From Eonycteris spelaea (taxonomy: Eukaryota; Chordata; Mammalia; Chiroptera; Pteropodidae), in contig PUFA01000143.1 of NCBI GenBank assembly GCA_003508835.1, positions 2,753,501 through 2,817,500 on the forward strand: 64,000 nt of DNA, in the 5' to 3' direction. How positions within the stretch are numbered: position 1 is the first letter of the stretch; each line of letters begins with the position of its first letter. The notes under the pieces were generated by a model that did not search any database, was not told where the DNA came from, and saw nothing but the letters and a program-made list of their open reading frames with translations. Both the position numbers and the translations under genes were made by a program. Shown piece by piece: positions 36,301 through 48,981 of the stretch.

Positions 36301-38012
36301 AGGATGATTATTGAAATATGAGGTCTTCTTAAGCCTTTTTATGTGCTTTTCTGTTAGCTCGGTGTTTCCATTGCTTCATTGTCCTTGAGTTTCTGTTTTC
36401 TTTTTTTGGTTAGCTTTTGTGGGTTCTCCCTCACTCTGATTCTTTTTTATGTTATATACTTTGGTTCTGAATCCTTGGCATGTGGTTACCATTACAAATA
36501 TGTAAAGGATAGTTATTTATATATAGTTGTCCATTTCTTCTGCACGTGGCTTATCTCCATTTCCCTTTGTTAATTTGGATCTTTGAATCCTCACCTTTTC
36601 AATTTTCCTCTATGTATACTGAACATTCATTACTATCTTGCTAATCTATTTTATTTTAAGCTTATAATGCCCTGTTCCTAGTAAGGGTTGTACTCCTCTG
36701 CTTTTATCAGCCTGCTAGTCACCTAACTCTTAATTATGTTTTTCGTTTTTTGTCGTTTTGTTTTAGGTGAGCTGACCCATTTTAGTATTTCCTGTAGTGC
36801 AAGCCTTCTAGAGGAGAATTCCCTCAATTTTTGTATGTCTGGAAATGTTTTTATTTCTTCTTCATATCTAAGAGAGCTTAGCTGGATACATTACTCTTGC
36901 TGGTAGTTCCTTTCATTTAATAGTTTGAATATTTGATTCCACCCTTTCTGGCTTGTAAGATCTGTGCTAAGAATTGGATGATAGTCTAATGGTTTTCCTT
37001 TATAAGCTACCATTTTCTTTTCTCGGTGGCCCTGAGAATTCTGTCTTTGTCGTTGATTTTTGATAATTTTTAAAACAATGTATCTTGGTGAAGGCCTTTT
37101 TGGGTTGAGATAATTGAGTTTTCTGTTACTTCTTGAATTCCAAGCTCCAGCTCATTTCTTAGATTTGGGAAAATTTTCATTGACTGAATGCTTTCTAATC
37201 CCTGTTCCTTTTTTCCCCTTCAAGAATTCCTATTATTCTTATGCTTTTTCTCCTGGTGGTATCAGCTAGTTCTTGTATTTTCTCTTTCATTATTTTTCAT
37301 TCTTTGGTTTCCCTCTTTTTCCTTCTGATTTATTTCTAGATATTTGTCTTCAATATCACTTGTTTCCAGTAGGTAGTATCTAAGCCTCTTGATATGCTTT
37401 ATATAAAGTCTTAATAATGTAATCTTTTTCTTATAGCTGTTTAATCACGCTTGCTTCCTCATTCTCAGGCCCTGTCCATGTTAGCGACAGTTTTTGGGAG
37501 TGTTTGCTCAGATTCCCTTGGGCCTCCGCAGAGTTCTGCCTCCAAGGCTATGGGGTTAGGGGCCCTCTGGATTGGGGGATAATGTCTGTGGCTTAGCCTT
37601 GGTTTTGTGCCTACGACCAGTAAAAATCAACTGTTGTTTTTCTGCCATCCCTGCTTTTTTTGCTGTCCCTGTTTCTCTGTCTTCTGCCCTGATGACTGGG
37701 CACTGCCACCAGTCACGTGGAGCTCACAGCACTCGCTAGCAGGGCTGTTCAGGGAAGTCACTGCACCTTCTCTTCTCCCCCTGCTCTTACAGGGGGCTCC
37801 AGCGGCTACAAGAGGGCATCTTCTTTATTTCTCCCAGTCCACCACCCACACCTGGGGTTCTGACCTGTGATAGCTCTTATGTGCAGATCCCATGCTCAGA
37901 CATGATGGTGTGCAGTTTGGGTGCTTTTTGTTTCAGTTTTAAATGTTCAGATCATTGTTGTTTCAAGGGGAGATTTCTAGGGATGTCTCACTCTGCCATG
38001 TTAAATCCAATC
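33306..38012 (-). mobile_element. Antisense L1, 5'-complete but lacking its 3' end
   Basis: Read on the minus strand, it starts near 38012 with the same leader motif as the 17080 copy (CATGGCAGAGTGAGACATCC), then ORF1 (about 37190-36760), endonuclease (open at 36174-35968 and 35912-35586) and RT (34297-34004, GNEEVKLSLFEDG, a damaged active site). It stops abruptly at 33306 late in ORF2. The remaining C-terminal ORF2, 3' UTR and poly(A) are absent. It carries a U2 snRNA fragment at 33500-33558. Confidence 0.88.
33500..33558 (+). pseudogene. RNU2: 3'-truncated U2 snRNA retropseudogene inside L1
   Basis: The 59 bases match the first 59 nt of U2 snRNA from the very 5' end, with about four substitutions (ATCACTTCTCAGCC where U2 has G at positions 4 and 11). 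It is flanked by a 15-base near-perfect direct repeat (33485-33499 and 33556-33570, one mismatch) made of L1 sequence, so it arrived by retroposition after the L1. There is no poly(A), and everything after the branch-site recognition stem is missing, the typical form of self-primed snRNA retrocopies. Confidence 0.93.
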
Positions 38013-38815
38013 TCTGGCCCTCTGCTCATTTTTTTAATTGGATTGTTTGTTTTGTTATTTGTTATTGAGTTGTATGAGTTCTTTACATATTTGGGATATT
38101 AGCTCCTTATCAAAGACATTGTTTGCAAATATCTTCTCCCATTTAGTTGGTTGCTTCTTTGTTTTGTTGATGGTTTTTTGGTGTGCAGAAACATTTTAGT
38201 TGATATAGTCCCATGCATTTATGTTTCCTTTTACTTCTCTTGCTTTTGAGGTCAAATTTATAAAAATACTCTCTAAATTTAAGGTTTGTGAGTTTAGTAC
38301 TTATGTTCTTTCTATGCAATTTATTGTTTCAGGCTTATATTTAAGCCTTTGATCTATTTTTAATTAGTTTTGGTGTATAGTGACAGATAGCAGTCTAGTT
38401 TTACTTTTTTACATGTGGCTTTCTAATTTTTCTAGCACCATTTATTGAAGAGGCTTTCTTTTTCTAGTAATATATTTTGGTTCCTTTGTCAAAAATTATT
38501 TGCCTATATATATGTAGGCTCTAAATTCTGTTCCATTGATACATGTGTCTGTTTTTTCTGCCAATATCATGCTATTTTGATTGGTGTCGCTTTATAGTAT
38601 AATTTGAAGTCAAACAGTGTGGTACCTCCAGCCTTGCTCTTTTCTCTCCAGATTGCTTTGACTATTCAGGGTCTTTTGTGATTCTACACAAATCTGATGT
38701 TTTTTTTTGTTCTATTTCTTTAAAAAATGCCACTGGGATTTTGATAGAGATTGCATTAAATCTGTATATCACTTTGGGTGATATGATCATTTTAACTATA
38801 TAGATATACATCTTA
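38013..38815 (-). mobile_element. Second antisense L1 fragment (late ORF2)
   Basis: Beginning right at the 5' end of the neighbouring L1, this block repeats the late ORF2 region (minus strand): text equivalent to that at 33340-33480 recurs around 38350-38480. It is therefore a different copy, not a continuation. It has neither a 5' start nor a 3' tail. It is too degraded for coding. Confidence 0.82.
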
Positions 38816-39084
38816 ATTTAATTCTAATTACTTTATTATATTATGCCATGCTTTCTTCTAAAAATAATATAAAACAGTTAAAGTTAAAGAGATTGACATG
38901 CTAGACTCATTAAAACCTTAAAGCATATGTACATCAAGTAAAGAAGTAAAGGAAGGAGTGGGAGTGGTTGAAATTAGGCAAATAAAAACTAAAATTTAGA
39001 AAAAAAAAAACTTATTTGTGGACTAATAGAAGACAAAAAAAGGAAAGCACTGCTAAGTACAGTTTTTACTTTCCAATTAAAAAA

Positions 39085-39480
39085 TGCACATTCACAACGA
39101 CATGGATAGACCTAGATGTTATTATGCTGAGTGAAATAAGTTAGGCAGAGAAAAATAAATACCATATGATTTTACTTATGTGTGGAATCTAAAGAACAAA
39201 TTAATCAAAAACAGACTCACAAATATAAAGGAAAATTTTGTGATGGACAGAGTAAAGGGGAGTGGGAGACTGGGTGAATGAGATAAAGGATTTAAAAAAG
39301 TACAAATTAGTAGTTGATAGATGGTCACAGGGATGGGGAGCATGGCATAAGGGATGCAGTTAGCATTAACATATTGGCTAGGTGGAAAACCAGAGAAGGA
39401 ACAACTAAGGGGATCATTTTATAAACTATATAAATGTCTAACCAATGTACTATATACTTGAAACAAACTTTTTAAAAATG
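39085..39480 (+). mobile_element. L1 3' UTR fragment (sense)
   Basis: The sequence around ACATGGATAGACCTAGATG, TGAGTGAAATAAGTTAGGCA and the later TGTACTATATACTTGAAAC is standard late ORF2/3' UTR of older L1 families. It is a 5'-truncated copy. Confidence 0.72.
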
Positions 39481-41697
39481 TATTGAAAACACACAGACAA
39501 AAACCTTAGATCAATTCATCAGTTGAATAGGTTGCCAGAAATTGAGGACCCTTAAGAATTTATTTCTATGCCCTTTTGTAACACAAGAAGAAAAAAAATG
39601 CCTATATTAGTGTAATAGAGCTCTCTGTTACTTGCAGCTGAAAGCATTTCCAATTGATACACAATCTGCAAACCTGACCAGATACAATATTTCAAGCACC
39701 TTAACGATATAATTGGATTAACTTAAGTAATTCTGTAATTAGACTTCGGGGTGGGGGGAAATCAGCCTGAAAATAAATAATGTACCAGCAAAACAAGACA
39801 AAAATAAATTAAATAAACAAGATAAACAACAACAAAAAAAACACACCTTCCCTTGTTTGTAGAAACTGGGCCTTGGCACTGCCCCCATATCAGCGAATTT
39901 CAGGTCTGAAGGAGAAAAGGAAAAATGACTAAGGATCTGGATCCAAAAGACCCAGTCTACTCTAGAGTTCTGGTTGACAATGGACAGATGAGTTTGGAGG
40001 TCAAGTCTAGCCAGCTATTTGAAAAGTGGCTAAAATGTAGGTCACATATCCAAAATCAGTGCTAAAAGCAACAGAAAGCAGATATTTTGAAGTTGCAACT
40101 CTGAATCAGATTTTACATGTAACAAAAGGCTATGAAAACCAAATTATTTTATTATCTTGAATGATACCTCGTTTTACTCTCGTAATTTTAGAGAGTTTCA
40201 TTCAGGAAACGAAATGTTAATTTTTAATGTTGCTAAAGTTCTAGATTTTACTTTTATGTTTTATCATTTAAATTCTTACTCCAAATATGGTGATTATTTT
40301 AAACTTATGGAAAATGAAAATGAGGCTAAGCAGAAAGTTGCTGGATCCAATTGCTAATTATATATTCTTTTAGATTTTAAAGATACTAATATATACTTGT
40401 TCCATGCTTGACAGAATAACAGAAAGTCCAAACCTAGTAAAAATAATAAATTCAAAGAGAAATATAAATGCAAAATAATGGGATCAGAAGTAATAGTAAT
40501 ATTATCTTTGCTGTGCTAATACAGAGATTTTTTTTTAATAAACAGAAATTAGGGAAAAACTATGCCAAATCTGTGGCAACATATCCATGTCCGAATCAGT
40601 AGTTCATATGACTGATTATTTCTAAGATAGAAACAGATGACAGGTTCATAAGAAGGCCTTACACAGGGCAAGCGAGGAAAAAAAAATCCACTAAGCTTAC
40701 CTGTACATGTCTCAGAACAGGCTATTATCCATGTTTAAAAACATACAGTGAAGATTATAGGATACTTGGTCAACCAATTTGTATTTCATGAAAGTACATC
40801 ATCAGCCATAGAAAATATATTGGCCTTCTACTTTGGTAATCTCCTAGGCAAAACTGCTACTCAAATGGTCTGTTTTCTAAAGAACTGTGAAGAGTTCTTA
40901 GTCATCTCACATTCTTACTTCTTCTGTCCTTTTTACATAGCTAGGAGGCAATGTGACTCTAAGAAGTTTGATGTTTCTAACCTCTAGGTCACATCTTTTC
41001 TTCCTACCATCCAATTCCAGGCAATCATTAACTATTTTTCTCCTTTCTTGGCATTTATACCATATTTTGACCTGTGAATATGTTATATATAAATAGAGCC
41101 TCTACCAACACACACACACACAAAGTCATCCAGGAAGGTTATGTAGTCATAATTCAGTTTAAAATTAGGGAGTAAGCCTAAATAGCTCTTAAACAGGAAA
41201 TTCATGTCTATAGAGTCAGTACTTGTTGACATTTATTTTATATTTACTTCTGAGTTATCTAATTTTGACAAATGATTAGAAATAGCAAATGGCACAGTCT
41301 GATAATTTGAAGAAATATACTAAAACAGAACTGGCAAAACATACATGCCTGATGCTGAAAGGGGCAAAGACTGATACAGATCTGTGTCCATACACACACA
41401 TGCCCAGCAAGTCTATGGTGCAAAACTACCAGTTGTTACTGATACAGGCAGTGATCTCATAAACTCTACAAACTGGAGAGGATCCTAGAAATCTAGTCAC
41501 ATCTCTTCTTCACCATTTAGAGTCTTATGAATTTCTCCTCCAACATTAACTCACAGTGAGGATTTTGTCACTGAACAGAAGAGCTGCCTCATTGCCTCAT
41601 AAGGAAGTCTGTTCCATTTTGTAAAACATTTTTTAGAAAGTTTGTTCTTAAAAAGTCAAAAACTGCTTACCTATAACTTCAATTTACTGATTCCAAA

Positions 41698-41755
41698 TCA
41701 TTTATTCAACCAGCACTTAGAGAGTAACTATTCTATGTAGTAGACAGTATTTTTA
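41698..41755 (-). mobile_element. L2-type LINE 3' fragment
   Basis: ATCATTTATTCAACCAGCAC followed by TATTCTATGTAG is a short L2-like remnant. Confidence 0.45.
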
Positions 41756-41879
41756 CAAACATATCTGGCCTTATCTATCTACAGAAACATACCCATAAAT
41801 GTGAATAAAAATAAAGCACCAATTGCCTTTCCTTTGTTATTGTCTCAATTTCTTCATCCTTAAGTTCAGTACTACTTAC

Positions 41880-42051
41880 CTGAATCAAACCTCCTAAGAA
41901 GGAAACGGCTGCAGCGATACCAATCCTTTGCATCTCAAAGTCAGATAAACCCAGCACGCTTGTGTTACTCTGTGTGGTGAGGTTCTGGCTACTTGAAAGG
42001 ACAAGACGTTCCACCGCATTGGCTGATATTAGGGATGTCAAGGCAAAAGTG
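41880..42051 (-). CDS. SLC26A7: SLC26A7 coding exon (extracellular loop and next helices)
   Basis: The exon is bounded by acceptor CCCTTTTAG and a strong donor CAG|GTAAGT, 172 nt. It reads [16 protein letters not shown], then a variable stretch with the N-glycosylation sequons NLT and NTS, then [20 protein letters not shown] and GGLIQ. The sequence from 42050 down is open and matches mammalian SLC26A7 apart from the variable region, where VLSSS replaces other residues. Counting the protein, a phase-1 exon should be 173 nt and begin with two bases completing a glycine codon. Only one base precedes the ACT codon, so one G seems missing at the exon edge. The next exon joins in phase 0. Confidence 0.94.
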
Positions 42052-42319
42052 CTAAAAGGGATGGGAAACTCCTATTAGTAAAAGACTCAATAAAAATTGT
42101 TGGAGTCCACCATTAAAGTAGAATCCATGCAGATTTTTAGAAAAAAAATCTCCTCTGTACCCCTACTCTTCTTCCCTTCTCTTCACTTTGTGGAATAAAC
42201 AGAAACTTACCTATATAGACACATATTCCTTCAACCAGTTGCACACATCTACTTGTTATTCCTCCCAGGCCATACATTTTTCCACCTCTGCAGACCTGCA
42301 TAGAGAATGTTCTCAGGGC

Positions 42320-42480
42320 AAGGATTAAGATCATGGAGTGATTTTGAATCCAGCTCTTCTATTTATCACTAATGTGACCTAAAGCACATTACCTTGAGTC
42401 TAAATTGCCTCATCCATAAAATAGGAGTCACATATACCTATATTTCAAAGTTTTGAGCAATATAAATAAGATGATAAATA
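42320..42480 (+). mobile_element. MIR SINE
   Basis: TGAATCCAGCTCTTCTATTT followed by TTGCCTCATCCATAAAATAG fits MIR. Confidence 0.75.
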
Positions 42481-43009
42481 TGAAGACCTCAGTGGGCTCA
42501 GTGGTGAAACATGATGACCTCTTTGCCTAAATCTGGGGATCGTTGCTTGATATGCTTGCTCTTCTAATATAAATCTACCTGCGCAAACACTCTTGTCTTT
42601 CAAGGTCTGGCTCCAATCCCCTATTCAACAATGATCCATCCCAGATCCTGCAAGCCAGGTTTAATCTTTCTATTATCTGTGCTTTCATAGCAGAGTAGAC
42701 CTTTATTATAGTATAACAACAAGCTGTGGCCCATAAAATAATTAAATATAACATTTCTGTCTACTGTAATTAGATAAGTTTTAATGTATTTCCCAAGAAT
42801 TGTCCTGGCCGCACACAAATGTGGGAACATTTTCCGTTTGTTCTCTTCCTTCTAGGAGTTCTGATGCCTTTCATCTTGGCATAGCATGTCTGAGAATGCA
42901 GCCACATGGACAGAAAAATACAGATTCTTACAGAGAGGGCTCAGTAGATTTGTGTTAAAAAAAAACTGCGGTATTATGCAAAACATTTCCCCTGATTCAA
43001 AGACCTTAC

Positions 43010-43125
43010 TTTGCTCCTGGTCATTTATTTATAAGTATTCCTCACCAATGGAGTTAGTATGAGGCATAAATAAAATAATGTAATACAGCATATAGCACAG
43101 TATATGGCATGTAAATAGCATCTAA
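43010..43125 (+). mobile_element. MIR 3' part
   Basis: TATGAGGCATAAATAAAATA and CAGTATATGGCATGTAAATA resemble the MIR 3' half. Confidence 0.5.
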
Positions 43126-43561
43126 AAAAAAAGATAATTCTTAACTAAACTAAGATCAGACTGCTCTGTCATGATCTGTTATTCTACGTTCTTTGCTGTT
43201 CCATTGAGTTGAACAAATATATCTAATGAGGAGACAAGATTATGGCATGCAGGATGGACAACTCCAAGTAGAGAAGATTGGTCATAGAAACTGCTCTTGA
43301 TAAGACATAATTTTTTCAGAATATGTTACACAGAATTCCTCAAAGTCTGATACTCTTGAGAGTCAAAATAAAAGTGTACTTTTTGTTTTAAATTTCATAG
43401 AGCATAGAACAAAATGATTTTACAAAAGCCACAAAACAAATGCTATAAAATTAAGGAAGATATTCTGTAATTAATTTTTGAGTTTAGGCCTACCTTTCCC
43501 TGGATTTAGAGAAAGATAGGAGGGAACTGAATTGTAAGAAAGGGTAGTCTAAAATTTTTTT

Positions 43562-43850
43562 GTCTACAGCCATGCCACCCTGAACAAGCCCGATCCTGTC
43601 TGATCTTGCAAGCTAAGCAGAGTCAGGCCTGGTTAGTACTTGGATGGGAGACTACCTAGGAAGACTAGGTGCTGTAGGCATAATTTTTTAAAAAAATAAG
43701 GAATTGTAAGCTGGCAAGGTCCTTGCAATCTGTGAGATCAACCAAGGATTGCCTTGCCTAAAAAAAATAAATAAAATAAAATAAAATAAAATAAAATAAA
43801 ATAAAATAAAATAAAATAATAAATAATAATAATAAAAAATAAAATATTTT
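43562..43850 (+). mobile_element. 5S rRNA-derived SINE (copy 1)
   Basis: 43562-43680 matches 5S rRNA along its full 119-base length, including the internal RNA polymerase III promoter (AGCTAAGCAG, GGTTAGTACTTGGATGGGAG). It is followed by an A-rich linker, a short unrelated segment (about 43700-43758) and an (AAAAT)n tail to 43850. Tail and linker mark a retroposed SINE, not a 5S gene. The shared variant CCTAGGAAGAC in both copies shows a common SINE subfamily. Confidence 0.85.
43758..43850 (+). repeat. (AAAAT)n SINE tail
   Basis: About 12 AAAAT units pass into AAT units. It is the tail of the 5S-derived SINE. Confidence 0.9.
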
Positions 43851-44239
43851 CTTGAAAGTAAAGTGAACCTCATCTGCATGTGAGTCGCATCCCAAAAACA
43901 TCTCCAAAGACAGGCCTTGCCAGCAATGTACGTGGAGATAACATCTGTGTCAACATAGATATGAGAGTACTGCCTCTTTAGAAGGATGATGCTTTGCTGT
44001 TTTTTACACAGTTGAGAACAATCAAGAATGTTGGGGCTGTGGGTGACTACATAAGGATACTCTGTATGACATTCTACATTCTCTATCTCATAGGTCTCAC
44101 CCTTATCTTTACCTCCTCCCTACTACTTCTCTGCTCTTTCCCACACTTACTCAACTTTTTACCCTGGTTGGGAACCTTAAATACCACTAAATCCATAGTA
44201 GTTTAAACAGTACTGTAGGGAGCAGGGCCTCATAGGGAG

Positions 44240-44465
44240 ATAAGATGGGCTTCAGATTTAGACAGATCCAAGTCCAAATCCCAGTTCAGCTGCATAGTAG
44301 CTTGTGATCTTGGTAAACTCTAGCCTCTCTCACCTTCCTTATTTGTGAAATGATAATAAAATTTTATAGTTATAAAAGTTGAGTAGAGATTGAATGAGAT
44401 TTCTTATATCAAAAAACATCTAGCACAAGTCCTACCTCATTGTAAGACCTTCAATAAATAAGTAT
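44240..44465 (+). mobile_element. MIR SINE
   Basis: CAAGTCCAAATCCCAGTTCA, CTTATTTGTGAAATGATAAT and a TTCAATAAATAAGTATTT end fit a nearly complete MIR. Confidence 0.8.
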
Positions 44466-45119
44466 TTCTTGCTTTCTTTTCTTCTGAAACATTCCCAGTA
44501 CAGTCACCCTCATGTTTTCTCTAAATGATGAATTGACTTTGCTCTTAATTTTTTTTTTCTAATTTAGAAGATGAGTATATCCATAAATGGTCACATGTGG
44601 GTTACCTTAGACAATTCTGTTTCTACTGAATTCATACTCAGGTTTCTGTACTTTAATGTTTTTTTTTTTCCAAAACATGTTCTTTGTAAGTCACATAAAG
44701 TAATGAATAATTTGTTCCTTTTTAAAGTGTATATATTATAACTAAAATAAGAAAGTTCACCTTGTTGAGCAAAAGAGCACATCTGGTATCTTTCACTCTG
44801 GCTTCTGGATTATTTGCTTTTAAAGAAAGCTCTAGCATAAATTATTATTACACTTAGTAACTTGGTGTTGCATTTTGGCTACCTAAGTTGCAGGTAAAAT
44901 CCCAGATAGAGTGATTTTTCCTGATGAAAGCAATATCAAGGTCTTAATAATAATGTAGAAGTAGGAATTCACATGTACATATATACACCAAAATAAAACA
45001 CAATAAAATGATTTTAAATAGAAATATATTCTCTTATTAAATGTCTGCAGAAACTTTTTGGTGAGATTCAATTGGTCCTATGTTTAAGATGATGGGAAGG
45101 TCAAAAAATAATTAATTTG

Positions 45120-47535
45120 TGGGGGTTGCCAGAAAAAATGGCATAGATGACAGAGGCTTTGTTTATCCCTGTTGTGACCGCTTCAAAGCTGAGACAGAAA
45201 CACAAAGAAGGCAACAAGCAAAGTCACCTGAGATCTAGATGAACAGAAGCACTACAACTAAGGAGAGAAATAATTAATCAACCTGCAATGGTAGAAGGTG
45301 GAGGAGGTGAAGATGTGAGGCTGCTTTGTCCAGAACTGCTGAGTGGGACAGAGGCTATGGAAGCAGCAGCCAGCAGCTGCAGATGCCTCTTAAAGGGGCA
45401 ATGTCCACAACCAGGCTTTCACGGTGATGGACCTGCTCCTCTGAGCACCAGTGCCTGGTGAGCTACACAGAGGACAACAAGGACTTAAAGGAGGACCTTG
45501 AGTTGTAGAGTGATGGGTCAGAGGTGAGGCTCTTTCCTAGGCAGAAGCGCTAGCTATATCCATCTACTCCTCTGTTGAGCCCTCCCCCTCCCAGTGTGCG
45601 AACACAGAGACGCCATAGCTGAGACTCATCAAACTGAATAACAGAGGTCTTTCTGCCCAGAGGAGTCCCTGAAACTCCACCTCCCAAACTCACAGCTCCA
45701 CTCAAGCAACATCCAGTCGTGTCTTCAGCAAGTCAAGTGCTCCTTGCTGAGCAGAGCCAAGACTCACAGGTGGCAGCTACTTCAGTTTCTGGTGTGACCT
45801 CTTGGGGCAACTATAAGCACCGTATTTGTGGATTGCTTACTGAATCTTAACAGTTGGCCCCAGAAGAGCACCTGCTGAGGCTAAATTTGGCCTTCAGTTG
45901 AACCCTCTCAGGACTATGCCATTGGACATCTAACATACAAAGCCACGCTATTAAGACCGGAAGACATAAGAGCTTTGCTTAGTATGTAAAAGCAGACACA
46001 AAAAGGCAGCCAAAATGGGAAGACAAAGAGGCAGAAACCACATGAGAGAAAAGAACAGAGATCAGGAATAATGGAGGCAAGCAATCTAACAGATGCAGAG
46101 TTCAAAACACTGATTCTAAAGATGCTCAATGAACTTAAAGAAAGTGTCGATGAACTCAGTGAGAACTTTAACAAAGAGATAAAACACAAAAATGGAAATG
46201 GAAATTTAAAAACGAAACCAATCAGAAATAAATAACACATTATTGGAGATCAAAAGTATACTAGAGGGAATCAAAAAGTGGATAAAGAAGGGGATCAAAC
46301 CACTGATATGGAGGATGAGGAAGCCAAAGACACTCAATCAAATTGGCAAGAAAAAGAAGCCAAGACTATAATAATAATTTTAAGAAGCTTATGGGACACT
46401 ATTAAATGTAAAAAATATCTATGTCATAGGGGTCTTACAGAAAACAAGAAGTTGAAGAGCTATTTGAAAAAATATGTTGGAGAACTTCCTAACCTGCTGA
46501 AGGAAATAGACATGCAACTTCAAGAAGTTCAGAGAGTCCCAAAAAAGATAAACCAAAGAGGCCCACATCAAAACACATTATAATTAAAATGCCAAAGGCT
46601 AAATACAAAGAGAGATTCTTAAAAGCAGAAAGAGAAAAGCAATTAGTTAACTACAAGGGAGCTCCCATAAGACTAGCAGCTGATTTCTCAAGAGAAATTT
46701 TGTAGGACTAAAGGGCTAGGCACAAAATATTCAACATGATGAAAACCCAGGATGTACAACCAAGAATTCTTTATTCATCAGAGCTATCATTTAGAGTCAA
46801 AGGACAGATAAAGAGCTTCCCAAGACAAAATAAGCTAAAGAAATTCATCGCCACCAAGCCAGTATTACAGGAAATGTTGGAGAGACTTCTTTAAGAAGAA
46901 AAAAACATGTATCTAAAACAGGGATAAAAAATGGTAATAACTACATTCCTATCAACAACTATCTCAAATGGAAAAGAATTAAGTGCTCCAACCAAAAGAA
47001 GGAGTGGCTGAATGGATAGAAAACAAGACCAGTACATATGCTGCCTACAAGAGACTCACTTTAGATGAAAAGACACATGCAGACTAAAAGGAAGGGACGG
47101 AAAAAGATATTGCCTTGATGGACCTAGAGGATATTGTGCTGAATGAAGTAAGTCAGTTAGAGAAAGAAAAATGTCACATGATTTCACATACATGTAGAAT
47201 CTTAAGAATAAAAAACAACAACAATGAAAGCAGTAACAAACTCATACATAGAGAGAATATTTTGAGGGCTACATATGGGAGGGAGCTGAGGGGGGACAGC
47301 AATAAAAGGGCAAAGGAATTAAAAAATTCAAATGGATAGTTACAAAATAGACACAGAGATATAAAGTGTAGCATAAGGAATGTAGTCAACAATGTTGTAA
47401 TAAATATGTAAAAGGGAAGAGGGATACTAGATTTAGTGGGATGATCATTTCGTGAGTCATATAGATCTCTAATCACTATGCTGTACAACTAAAATGAATA
47501 TATTATTGTATGCCAACTATAATTGAAAAAAAACT
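45120..47535 (+). mobile_element. Internally deleted L1 (ORF1 kept, RT lost)
   Basis: The 2.4-kb element has a GC-richer leader (45120-45950) and ORF1 (about 46070-46900: coiled coil then RNA-binding part, broken by stops). A short piece of endonuclease follows (about 46960-47108), and then a direct jump to L1 3' UTR sequence (GGACCTAGAGGATATTGTG onward, 47118-47535). The join lies near GATATT at about 47105-47112; about 4 kb of ORF2 is missing. Size and ORF1-only content resemble half-L1 (HAL1) elements, but the endonuclease remnant favours an internal deletion of a standard L1. Confidence 0.82.
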
Positions 47536-48219
47536 CACTAAATTTTACAATGTAAATACAAACAACTAATTGTCTATTATATTTCAAGAATGCCAAAAAT
47601 AATTAGTTTGTATATTTACCTTTATATATATTAATATTATTATTCATAATAATATTTGTTAAATAAAAAATACTTAAATGGATAATTACCTTACCATGAG
47701 GCAAAGGATTATTGTTTCTAAAGGATTCTAAAATATTTGTGATGAAAAAAGAAATGAGAAGGATCAGCTGGCTCTATCCTTTGGAAATAGAGTAGAAATT
47801 AAATACCTTAAGCATTTATTGTATGATATCATGACTATATTTAAGTCTTTAAATTAGACTTAATTTAAAGTAGTATAGACTACATGGTTTCTATAGCTAT
47901 TAGCAATATTTGTTAAATACAGAATCTTATATAAATGACAATTTCAAAACCACGCCAACAGTAAAGTGTTTTTATAGTAATTCATTAGGAAATAAAGTGG
48001 TTTGTATAAATGTACATTTAGGTATGTACCACGTTGAGTGGTTTTGACTTCTTAAAATAATTATGAAAGGGTTTTATTTGCCTTTTTCCATCCTTTGTTT
48101 AGAGAACAGGATAATTTGCAATAATAGACTTTAAGAATTTTTTATTGTACTTTTCTAATTTTGTATCAACACAAAGGAAAATCTATTCTTGAGCAGCTGG
48201 TTGTAAAGAAGAAAAGTTT

Positions 48220-48410
48220 GGCTTAGATTTGAGCACAACTGGGTTTTAATCCATGCACCCATAGTTTTATGTGTGTCTTACAGAAAACTTTCTGAATTTT
48301 GAGTTTTTCTTTTCATTGTAAATATGCAGATGATAATATCTATTATAAAATGTATTGTGACAAAATAAGGTAACTTACGTAAAGCTCTCAGTAAAGCATC
48401 TAATGAATAC
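48220..48410 (+). mobile_element. MIR SINE, diverged
   Basis: CTGGGTTTTAATCCATGCAC, then TTGTAAATATGCAGATGATA and AAAGCTCTCAGTAAAGCATC follow MIR order. Confidence 0.6.
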
Positions 48411-48494
48411 TACATCTATGTTTCTCAATTTTAAATACATAAATATATATACACATACTCATACATATTACATATTATTTACATATATACATAC

Positions 48495-48655
48495 ATATAT
48501 ATCCTGAAGATCTTGTGAAAATGCTGATTCTGATTCAGTAGGTCTAAAGTGGAAACATAAATTTTGCATTTCTAACAAGTTGCCACATGATGCTGAACTT
48601 GCTGATTCGTGGAGCATACTTTCGTTTGAGTGTTGTGAATGACTCATCACTTTTA
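48495..48655 (-). mobile_element. MER5-type hAT DNA transposon
   Basis: GATTCTGATTCAGTAGGTCT is the reverse complement of the MER5A core. The flanks also fit (TGCATTTCTAACAAGTTGCC). Confidence 0.78.
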
Positions 48656-48981
48656 ATCCTATCCCCCACAACAAAATATATATATCAACTAACTTTTTAT
48701 ATCAATAAAAGCCAAATTTACATAAATAAGATATTATTTTACAGATTAATTTTTGCATGAGAAAATGAATATATCAGTGGAGCAGGCAGAATTATGGTTT
48801 TCTAAGTGTATATATGTCCTAATCACCAGATGCTGTGAATATATTATGCTACATCGCAAGGCTGACTTAACGTTGCAAATGAAATTAAGGTTGCTAGTCA
48901 GCTTGCCTTAAAATAAATTTATCCTGGATTATCCAGTTGTGCCCAATGTAATTATAAAGGCCCTTTAAATATGGGAAGTAA

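Larger units (their letters stand above)
25478..41879 (-). other. SLC26A7 intron between the 41880 and 25313 exons
   Basis: This intron of about 16.4 kb has canonical ends. It holds a MIR, a solo LTR, old L1 3' ends, an LTR-like block and two antisense L1 copies. Segments 25478-26500, 26740-28520 and 39480-41695 hold nothing I recognise apart from simple sequence. Confidence 0.85.

Noticed and set aside
43562..43680. Functional 5S rRNA gene
   Set aside because: The substitutions, A-rich tail and variants shared with the second copy show it is a SINE head.
45120..47535. Novel host gene from the 101- and 74-residue frames
   Set aside because: The frames are pieces of L1 ORF1 and 3' UTR.
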